11,723 nt of DNA from Chloroflexota bacterium (lineage in GTDB: Bacteria; Chloroflexota; Anaerolineae; Anaerolineales; Villigracilaceae). The notes under the pieces were generated by a model. It made no database searches. It saw only the letters and a list, made by a program, of their open reading frames with translations, and had not been told where the DNA came from. The position numbers and the translations under genes were made by a program. Shown here piece after piece: positions 6,911 to 11,723 of this stretch (the stretch's first letter is position 1; every line of letters starts with the position of its first letter). The stretch lies in assembly GCA_026389975.1 (NCBI GenBank), contig JAPLGV010000485.1, positions 1 to 11,723 of the forward strand, given 5' to 3'.

Positions 6911-7765
6911 ATGTTCCGCAAAATGTACCCCATCATTCTGATCCTGACCCTTGTCCTGACCGCTTGCAGCTTCCACATCAGCCTGCCGATCACGCAGCCG
7001 GCCGGCCCGGAGACGACCGACGCGATCAACGTGCCTCTGCCCACCGATGCCACCCAGAGCGTGGATTTGAGCCTGGCATTCGGAGCGGGGACCCTGAAAC
7101 TGCATCCCGGTGCCGGTGCGCTTGTTTCCGGGACAGCCACATATAACGTCAGCGACTTCAAGCCAACGGTGACCGTCAACGCCTCCACCGTCCGCATCCA
7201 GCAGGGCAACTGGCGGCTGACCGGTATCCCCGACATTTCCAACATCAAAAACGAATGGGACCTGGCGCTGGGTAATGTACCGCTCGCCCTGACAATTGAC
7301 GCTGGGGCCTATCAAGCCGAATACGAGCTTGGCGGTCTGGCGCTGACCAACCTGACCATCTCGGATGGCGCCGCAGACACCAAATTGAACTTCGCCTCTC
7401 CCAACCTGACCGGGATGTCGCTCCTGAGCTACAGTACCGGCGCATCCAACGTTTCCCTGACCGGACTGGGAAATGCCAACTTCGCCAGCCTGGAATTCAA
7501 CAGCGGCGCGGGAAATTACACGCTCGACTTTTCGGGGCAGTTCAAGCGCAACGGCAGCGTCCACATCGGGACGGGCGTCAGCAACCTGACCCTGGTCATC
7601 CCCTCCGGGATCCCCGTCCAGATCACAGTGGATGGCGGCCTGTCGAACGTCACGCAAGATTCCAGCTGGGCCAGGAACGGCAATGTCTACTCTCAGACAG
7701 GCACCGGGCCACAATTGACCATCGTCGTCAAAATCGGAGCCGGGAATATAACCATCACCCGCTAG
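6911..7765 (+). CDS. Lipoprotein with toast-rack (DUF2154/LiaF-like) beta-repeat domain
   Basis: The 284-aa product starts with a short lipoprotein signal peptide: MFRK, a hydrophobic core, and lipobox L16-T17-A18-C19. It should therefore be lipid-anchored on the outer face of the membrane. A Pro/Thr-rich linker follows to about residue 45. The rest is a series of short beta-repeat units with GAGxxxL and SGxxxxN patterns: LAFGAGTLKLHPGAG, TIDAGAYQAEY, NSGAGNYTLDF, GTGVSNLTLVIPSGI and KIGAGNITI. This pattern fits the toast-rack family, whose function is poorly known and which is related to cell-envelope stress proteins of the LiaF type. It is monocistronic, with a strong terminator 41 nt downstream. 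The structural call is good; no function is claimed. Confidence 0.75.
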   Translation: MFRKMYPIILILTLVLTACSFHISLPITQPAGPETTDAINVPLPTDATQSVDLSLAFGAGTLKLHPGAGALVSGTATYNVSDFKPTVTVNASTVRIQQGNWRLTGIPDISNIKNEWDLALGNVPLALTIDAGAYQAEYELGGLALTNLTISDGAADTKLNFASPNLTGMSLLSYSTGASNVSLTGLGNANFASLEFNSGAGNYTLDFSGQFKRNGSVHIGTGVSNLTLVIPSGIPVQITVDGGLSNVTQDSSWARNGNVYSQTGTGPQLTIVVKIGAGNITITR

Positions 7766-7805
7766 CAGCCTTCGAGGTTGTTCAAAACAAGTTCGCGAGT
7801 CGATA

Positions 7806-7843
7806 ACGCCTCGCCTTCATGAGATGGCGGGGCGTTTTCTTTT
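7806..7843 (+). terminator. Terminator of the lipoprotein gene
   Basis: ACGCCTCGCC (7806-7815) pairs with GGCGGGGCGT (7826-7835), ten pairs with one G-U and a 10-nt loop, followed by TTTTCTTTT. It lies 41 nt after the stop codon. Confidence 0.88.
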
Positions 7844-7881
7844 GAGCCTTTTATTGTATTTCTGATAATAATCGGAGTAAT

Positions 7882-7904
7882 AGGTCATATTCCAAGCATG
7901 ACCT
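7882..7904. promoter_or_regulatory. Candidate operator upstream of the Rrf2-family gene
   Basis: AGGTCAT (7882-7888) and ATGACCT (7898-7904) form a perfect 7+7 inverted repeat with a 9-nt spacer, 23 bp in all, a size suited to a winged-helix dimer. It ends 7 nt before the -35 of the Rrf2 promoter. Autoregulation is common in this family, but the sequence is not a known box that I can name. Confidence 0.5.
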
Positions 7905-7911
7905 CCGTCAC

Positions 7912-7940
7912 TTGTCTGGCAACCGGGCTGACAATACAAT
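7912..7940 (+). promoter_or_regulatory. Promoter of the Rrf2-family gene
   Basis: TTGTCT (7912-7917) and TACAAT (7935-7940) are spaced by 17 nt, with 4/6 and 5/6 matches to consensus. The -10 lies 44 nt before the ATG. Confidence 0.6.
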
Positions 7941-7984
7941 ATAAGAAGATAGAAATTGCCTTATTTTTAGAATAGGAACACCCT

Positions 7985-8392
7985 ATGCAAATCACACGTC
8001 AGGCTGACTATGCCATCCGCGCCGTCCGATACCTTGCCAAGCATGATTCAAGCCAGCGCATCGCTACTTCCACCGTAGCAAGGGAAATGAAAATCCCGGC
8101 CTCCTTCCTGGCCAAGATTATCTCGCAGTTGTCCATCGCTGGCCTGCTGCACACCTCACGCGGTGCGCGCGGCGGCGTAAACCTAGCACGCGAGGCCAAG
8201 AAAATCTCCATCTTGGATGTCGTCGAGGCCATTGACGGGCCGATCCTGCTCAACGAATGTGTTGGCAACCCCGGCATCTGCGCCTTTAGCGACGATTGCC
8301 TGGTTCATCCGATCTGGGTGGAAGTACAGGAGACTCTGGTCAAGCGCCTGCGCGAGACGAAGTTCGACCAACTGGCGAGTAAAAAAAAGTAA
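7985..8392 (+). CDS. Rrf2-family transcriptional regulator, probable Fe-S sensor
   Basis: This 135-aa protein is full-length for the family that includes IscR, NsrR and CymR. The N-terminal winged helix spans about residues 2-70: MQITRQADYAIRAVRYLA, the recognition segment IPASFLAKIISQLSIAGLL (37-55), and the wing SRGARGGVNLAR. A dimerisation helix follows. Three cysteines, C92, C99 and C105, lie in the loop where IscR and NsrR hold their cluster. This predicts a 2Fe-2S or 4Fe-4S sensor of iron-sulfur status, nitric oxide or redox state; which one is not decidable here. AGGAA 6 nt before the ATG supports the start. It has its own promoter, a candidate operator and a following terminator, and no isc/suf genes lie next to it. 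Confidence 0.9.
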   Translation: MQITRQADYAIRAVRYLAKHDSSQRIATSTVAREMKIPASFLAKIISQLSIAGLLHTSRGARGGVNLAREAKKISILDVVEAIDGPILLNECVGNPGICAFSDDCLVHPIWVEVQETLVKRLRETKFDQLASKKK

Positions 8393-8421
8393 TGTCCCAG
8401 TCCAAAGTTTACCGAAACTCC

Positions 8422-8451
8422 CCTCCCGGCGACTAATTGCAGGGAGGTTTT
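8422..8451 (+). terminator. Terminator of the Rrf2-family gene
   Basis: CCTCCC (8422-8427) and GGGAGG (8442-8447) form a six-pair GC-rich stem with a 14-nt loop, followed by TTTT and then CCGTTTATT. It begins 30 nt past the stop. The stem is short, so termination may be partial. Confidence 0.6.
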
Positions 8452-8475
8452 CCGTTTATTCGGAGGAGATAAAAA

Positions 8476-8643
8476 ATGACAAAGAAGAAAGCGCTTCCGT
8501 TTCTGGGCTTTCCCAATTTCCCGGGCAGGTCGACCACAAAATCACCACACTTGCACCGCACTGCGTTTGGTGCAGTGCAGGTGAGCCACAAAGATAAAGG
8601 GATTTTCACCATAATACTTCGTGTCTTTGTGCCTTGGTGGTAA
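8476..8643 (+). CDS. Doubtful 55-aa ORF with strong RBS running into a repeat-like element
   Basis: ATG at 8476 is preceded by GGAGGAG with a 7-nt spacer, an almost ideal ribosome binding site. The product starts MTKKKALPFLGFPNFPGR and ends in RVFVPWW. From about residue 20 the coding sequence passes through the hairpins of the element at 8548-8631, so the second half is probably not natural protein. It may be the 5' remnant of a small gene cut by that element, a real peptide, or chance. No family is recognised. It could be cotranscribed with the Rrf2 gene if the weak terminator between them leaks. Confidence 0.3.
   Translation: MTKKKALPFLGFPNFPGRSTTKSPHLHRTAFGAVQVSHKDKGIFTIILRVFVPWW
8548..8631. 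repeat. Hairpin-rich, probably dispersed intergenic repeat
   Basis: Two inverted repeats stand side by side. Arms 8548-8561 and 8570-8583 (CACTTGCACCGCAC and GTGCAGTGCAGGTG) pair over 14 bp with one G-U and one mismatch. CACAAAGA (8587-8594) pairs perfectly with TCTTTGTG (8624-8631). The adjacent text CTTCGTGTCTTTGTGCCTTG resembles a kind of repeat I recall as scattered through many environmental bacterial genomes; copy number in this genome is not visible. Confidence 0.45.
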
Positions 8644-8848
8644 AAAGCTCTGGCCTTTCACATCCTAAAGGGTACTGCGCAAAGATGGGGACCAAAATTG
8701 TTAATAATCCCTGGATTTTGATCGATAAATGTTCACGATTTTATGCAAGAAGCAGTGAGCTGGGGAAAAATCCCAGACGAAATAGGGAAGTTATTTTTAC
8801 ACAAGTCCTAAGTTAGATGTCAGGTGCGCAGAAAAGTTGCATTTAAAC
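8644..8848. other. AT-rich gap with no convincing gene
   Basis: This part of the 520-nt gap 8393-8912 is noticeably richer in A and T than its neighbours. A 60-aa frame crosses it (8634-8816) but lacks a ribosome binding site. In another frame 8722-8811 stays open for 29 codons, ending MQEAVSWGKIPDEIGKLFL and four more residues, which reads like natural protein but again has no start signal. It could be the 3' remnant of a lost gene. No clear promoter is seen. Confidence 0.3.
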
Positions 8849-8883
8849 CCAACAGGACAGCACTCGGGATGCCGTCCTGTTGG
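8849..8883 (-). terminator. Hairpin terminator of the MFS operon
   Basis: CCAACAGGAC (8849-8858) and GTCCTGTTGG (8874-8883) form a perfect 10-bp stem, extended by an inner GC/GC pair. It lies 30 nt beyond the MFS stop at 8913. On the minus strand it is followed by GTTTAAATG, so the T-tract is weak, but placement and stem strength fit. Confidence 0.65.
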
Positions 8884-8912
8884 TTAAGGGATGGAACGCG
8901 GGGCCTCCTTTC

Positions 8913-10169
8913 TCAATCGGCAGGAGCCGGTTTGGGCACCATCGCCGTTTTTGCACTCCAGAAGAATTTCCAGTAGAGGTAGACAGATATCGTGTACAGG
9001 ACCAGAACCCAGGCGAACACCGGCCCGAACCCGTACTTGACCTGTAACCAGCCACTGATCGAGGGGCTGAACGCCCAGCCGAAGCTGTTTGCCATACTTA
9101 CCAGGCTGGCAACTGTGGCACGCGCCCCCGGCTCGACCCGTTCCATCACAAAGGTCTGGTAGACCGGCCCGCTCATATTCATCAAGGCAATGCGCACGTA
9201 AAATGCCATGCCACTTAACCAGAACCAGGGAGCAAAGCCCAGCAGCGCCAGGAAGGGAATTGACAGTCCCTGTGTGACGACCACCAGTTGGATTTTTCCC
9301 ATCCGGTCGGCAATCGGTGGGGCAATCAGCAGACCGATGCCCATCGCCAGTGCGCCCCAGGCCATTATGGTCCCGATGACCGGGTCCGGCTGGTGATACA
9401 CCACCCGGAAGAATACATTCATGAACGGCATCAACAGCCCTGCGCCGATGGATGTGACCAGCATCGGGAGAATCAACTTACCGAGCAGCACTGGCTCTTT
9501 GGCGGCATAGGCAAACGGGGCGAACAATGCCCGCTCAGACCTCTTCAACTGCGGCATCTTCATAAATAAAAATGGTGCCAATCCAACCATTGCTACCACC
9601 GCGACAATTGCCAGCGCCCCGGCGTAAGCCATGCTGCTGGTGGGTAAGACACCCTGCCGCGCCGCGATCCAGGAGGGCAGGTTACCGCCAATCGAGTTGC
9701 CGACAAAAGAGGCCGTCATTTGTGCACCGGAGGCCAGGCTGAATAGATAAGTCCGTTCTTCCGGGCCGCTGTTCTCCAGCAGGAACGGCGACATGGTCAC
9801 CGCTGAAAGACTCTGCGCCGCACCGCTCAGGATGCTCATGGCGAATAGCATGCCCTTGAACGGCCAGATTACCATCCCGCCAACCGCCAGGCAGACCGCC
9901 AGACCGCCGATGATGAAGGCCTTCTTGCGTCCCAGGATGTCGGCCAGGTAACCCATCGGCACGGCCAGGATCAGGGCGGTCATGCTGCTCGTGGAGGTCA
10001 GTTGCCCGACCACGTTGGCATCCATGTTCAGGCTGAGCACGTAAAAATTAAACAGCAATCGGTAAATGCCCAGTGCCGCGCCGGTCAGGATGATGCTTGC
10101 CAGATAGAGCCGGGCGTTGGGGGAAAATTGTTTGACTCTCGCCCAGTAGGTTTGTAAAACGTTTGTCAT
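8913..10169 (-). CDS. Major facilitator superfamily transporter
   Basis: A 418-aa protein with about twelve hydrophobic segments, normal for an MFS carrier of the inner membrane. After the second helix it carries motif A as GYLADILGRKK (about residues 73-83), the gating loop of the superfamily; the matching loop in the second half is IADRMGKIQ. A loop of about 30 residues with KMPQLKRSERA joins the two halves. Most relatives export drugs or metabolites by proton exchange, but the substrate cannot be read here. The ATG at 10169 abuts the TAG of the regulator gene with no gap, and AGGA lies about 5 nt upstream, so the two genes are cotranscribed and probably coupled. The regulator presumably responds to the exported compound. 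Confidence 0.88.
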   Translation of the reverse strand: MTNVLQTYWARVKQFSPNARLYLASIILTGAALGIYRLLFNFYVLSLNMDANVVGQLTSTSSMTALILAVPMGYLADILGRKKAFIIGGLAVCLAVGGMVIWPFKGMLFAMSILSGAAQSLSAVTMSPFLLENSGPEERTYLFSLASGAQMTASFVGNSIGGNLPSWIAARQGVLPTSSMAYAGALAIVAVVAMVGLAPFLFMKMPQLKRSERALFAPFAYAAKEPVLLGKLILPMLVTSIGAGLLMPFMNVFFRVVYHQPDPVIGTIMAWGALAMGIGLLIAPPIADRMGKIQLVVVTQGLSIPFLALLGFAPWFWLSGMAFYVRIALMNMSGPVYQTFVMERVEPGARATVASLVSMANSFGWAFSPSISGWLQVKYGFGPVFAWVLVLYTISVYLYWKFFWSAKTAMVPKPAPAD

Positions 10170-11216
10170 CTAATCCTGTTTTTTGAGGAAATCTTTTACA
10201 GATGCAAAAATCACTTTCAGCGTTTCCGTCCGGGCTGCGTAGCGTTTCTCGCCATTTTCACTCACACGGATGGCTACCAACTCCGCCAGGCGCAGTGCCT
10301 GCAAATGATGGAGCACCGTCGGCGGGCGCAAGCGTAGGAGACGCGACAACTCGGTCGGTGTGAGCGGCTGCCCGGTGAGATAACGCAAGATGCGCAGACG
10401 GGTTGGGTCGGCCAGAGACTTAAGGGCATTGATCAGCAAGTCGGGCGTCTCCGCACCAGGCGCTATGCTCTGGACATCCGGACGGCAGCCGAAAACAATC
10501 TGCATGCTGCCTTCCGCCGGATTGGTTTGGAAAACGAATGGCGTGGACCAATACGACGGTATCAGGATTAATTCCTTCGCTGATTCGACATCTTCAAAAT
10601 GGACGCCGCGCGAGAGTTCTTCCACGAGTGCAGACAGCGTTACGCGCCCGGCCAATTCCCGGGCATGTTCCAGCCCGGCTTGTAGTACTGGGCGGATGCG
10701 GGTCTCTTCATCGGCGAAAAAGGCGCCGTAATATTCCTGCAAAGTCGTCGAGATTTGCTCACTGGATTTGTCCAGGTTCATCCAGACTTTGAGTAAATTA
10801 TCCAACTCGGCGGCTTTAAGAACCTTGTTGCGGCGGGTGAAAGTACGGCCCAGGAACTCTTTTTCTTCGGCTGTGACCGATCCTCGTTCGGCGATGTGGG
10901 CCAATGTTTCGTGGACTTCGAGAGGCATATCCAACGGCAGGGTCAGAATTTGGAGACGGTCAGCAGGTGCGAGCTCCGCGGCGCGGCGCAAGACGGGCAA
11001 AGCATCCTTCGGCTCTGGCTGGCTGCTGATCCAGTCCAGCGGCACAGACGCAAACGAGTAGACACGTTCCAGGAATTCGCGCTGGGGGACGGAAAGGCGC
11101 TGCCGTACTCCCGCCGTCCAGTTGGGGCGCAGGCCGAAATCAGCGGCATGATGCAGCGCGAGCAGGCTGATAAAAAAATCGTAGGCGGTACCAGAGTTCC
11201 AGCGGAGGGTGTTCAT
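10170..11216 (-). CDS. Transcriptional regulator with C-terminal ArsR-type winged helix
   Basis: This 348-aa protein is three times the length of a classical ArsR repressor. The C-terminal 90 residues are a clear ArsR-like winged helix: LINALKSLADPTRLRILRYL at 261-280, the second helix LTPTELSRLLRLRP, the recognition helix PPTVLHHLQALRLAELV (298-314), and a wing ending KRYAAR. No metal-binding ELCVC-type motif is present. The N-terminal 250 residues form a mostly helical domain of unknown function (possibly the DUF5937 type, from memory) that may bind a ligand. The ATG at 11216 has no clear Shine-Dalgarno. The gene sits under a promoter buried in a 38-bp palindrome and is followed directly by the MFS gene, so it most likely represses itself and the transporter. 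Confidence 0.82.
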   Translation of the reverse strand: MNTLRWNSGTAYDFFISLLALHHAADFGLRPNWTAGVRQRLSVPQREFLERVYSFASVPLDWISSQPEPKDALPVLRRAAELAPADRLQILTLPLDMPLEVHETLAHIAERGSVTAEEKEFLGRTFTRRNKVLKAAELDNLLKVWMNLDKSSEQISTTLQEYYGAFFADEETRIRPVLQAGLEHARELAGRVTLSALVEELSRGVHFEDVESAKELILIPSYWSTPFVFQTNPAEGSMQIVFGCRPDVQSIAPGAETPDLLINALKSLADPTRLRILRYLTGQPLTPTELSRLLRLRPPTVLHHLQALRLAELVAIRVSENGEKRYAARTETLKVIFASVKDFLKKQD

Positions 11217-11228
11217 GCTGATTTGTAC

Positions 11229-11266
11229 ATTAGATTATTATCTAACATGTTAGATAATAATCTAAT
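11229..11266. promoter_or_regulatory. 38-bp perfect palindrome: probable double operator of the regulator/MFS operon
   Basis: The sequence equals its own reverse complement over 38 bp. It consists of two 16-bp sites of the form TTAGAT-N4-ATCTAA (11230-11245 and 11250-11265) flanking a central CATG, so four TTAGAT half-sites in all with site centres 20 bp (two helical turns) apart. That suits two dimers bound on one DNA face. It contains the -10 box and the expected transcription start of the regulator gene. Binding by the neighbouring winged-helix protein is inferred from position. Confidence 0.85.
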
Positions 11267-11282
11267 TTCAAAAACTCGTCAA
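11254..11282 (-). promoter_or_regulatory. Promoter of the regulator/MFS operon
   Basis: Minus-strand TTGACG (11282-11277) and TATTAT (11259-11254) are spaced by 17 nt, each with 5/6 matches to consensus. The -10 lies inside the outer operator site, so a bound repressor would block polymerase. The resulting leader is only about 30 nt. Confidence 0.75.
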
Positions 11283-11291
11283 GTTATTCTG

Positions 11292-11354
11292 GGTTTGGCA
11301 GGATTTTTATCCAAACCGATTCCGCGAATTTTTTGGGGGCATCGCACGTATAAT
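11292..11354 (+). promoter_or_regulatory. Possible control region of the ABC transporter gene
   Basis: GGTTTGG (11292-11298) and CCAAACC (11311-11317) form a perfect 7-bp inverted repeat with a 12-nt loop. A perfect TATAAT follows at 11349-11354, 87 nt before the ATG, but without a recognisable -35 at 16-18 nt. The inverted repeat could be an activator or repressor site. Confidence is limited by the missing -35. Confidence 0.35.
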
Positions 11355-11441
11355 ATATTGGGCTATTCGAACCTCTTCGTTTTTCCCCTGCTATCTCAGC
11401 AACCCTTGGAAATCTGCTTAATACTTTTCTTTGGAGACTGT

Positions 11442-11723
11442 ATGCCTGAACTAACTTTGATCGAAACACGCAATCTGGTTAAACTCTATGGTGACAAAAT
11501 GGCCGTGAATAATGTCAGCCTGGAAGTGCACAGGGGCGAGGTGTTCGGCTTCCTCGGTCCGAATGGCGCCGGGAAGACCACCACCATCAAGATGATCGTC
11601 GGCTTGCTCCAGCCCACCTCGGGCACGGTCAAAGTGGCCGGGTACGATGTGCAGACCCAGCCCCTGCTCGCCAAAGCCTCCAGCGGCTACGTACCCGACA
11701 CGCCCAATCTGTATGCCAAGTTG
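11442..11723 (+). CDS. ABC transporter ATP-binding protein (N-terminal part)
   Basis: The 94 codons before the window end encode the start of an ABC ATPase. NLVKLYGDKMAVNNVSLEV is the A-loop region with Y16, and the Walker A motif is GPNGAGKTT at 39-47, followed by TIKMIVGLLQPTSGTVKVAGYDV. Where many ABC proteins have the Q-loop Gln, the sequence reads GYVPDTPNLYAKL, with Asp (D86). That is known in some ABC-2 type exporters, so a multidrug, polymer or antibiotic exporter subunit is likely. GGAG 7 nt before the ATG supports the start. It is transcribed away from the regulator/MFS operon; its permease partner would lie outside the window. Confidence 0.93.
   Translation, partial: MPELTLIETRNLVKLYGDKMAVNNVSLEVHRGEVFGFLGPNGAGKTTTIKMIVGLLQPTSGTVKVAGYDVQTQPLLAKASSGYVPDTPNLYAKL

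Noticed and set aside
8460..8640. CRISPR or direct-repeat array
   Set aside because: The repeated words are inverted, irregularly spaced and only two or three in number.
8634..8816. 60-aa plus-strand ORF in the Rrf2-MFS gap
   Set aside because: No ribosome binding site, starts inside the repeat-like element and shows no protein-like pattern.

Overview
The window reads as bacterial chromosome, moderately GC-rich and gene-dense. The mix of genes best suits the Chloroflexota (Anaerolineae-like), but that is an inference from remembered protein resemblance. No rRNA, tRNA, transposase or CRISPR array is visible. Both ends are cut inside genes: a PAP2 phosphatase on the left and an ABC-transporter ATPase on the right.

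Left block (1-2255, minus strand): a three-gene set transcribed leftward. First comes a gene resembling the family annotated as quinate 5-dehydrogenase, broken by a 5-bp tandem duplication. A palindromic repeat-like intergenic element follows, then a MobA-like nucleotidyltransferase, then a PAP2 membrane phosphatase whose GTG start overlaps the preceding stop. Block 2 (2450-5031, plus strand): an SGNH-like membrane-anchored protein and an MBOAT O-acyltransferase, overlapping by ATGA, which together look like a cell-surface or exopolysaccharide O-acylation pair. A shared hairpin terminator separates this from metK.

Block 3 (5096-6656, minus strand): metK (S-adenosylmethionine synthetase) under a complete SAM-I (S-box) riboswitch with a good promoter, so the enzyme's product should shut off its own mRNA. 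A 32-codon small ORF with a strong ribosome binding site lies just upstream on the same strand. Block 4 (6911-8392, plus strand): a toast-rack-type lipoprotein with its terminator, then an Rrf2-family regulator with three cysteines placed as in Fe-S members, preceded by a promoter and a 7+7 inverted repeat. The next 520 bases (8393-8912) hold two terminators, a doubtful 55-aa ORF that runs into a hairpin-rich repeat-like element, and an AT-rich stretch with no convincing gene.

Block 5 (8913-11216, minus strand): an MFS transporter directly abutting an upstream regulator with a C-terminal ArsR-type winged helix. The regulator's promoter lies inside a perfect 38-bp palindrome built from four TTAGAT half-sites, which strongly suggests autorepression of a regulator-plus-efflux operon. 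The ABC ATPase starts divergently at 11442.

No clearly new multi-gene system is evident. The best leads are the palindromic operator, the three-way pairing choice in the metK leader, the frameshift scar and the two candidate small ORFs.
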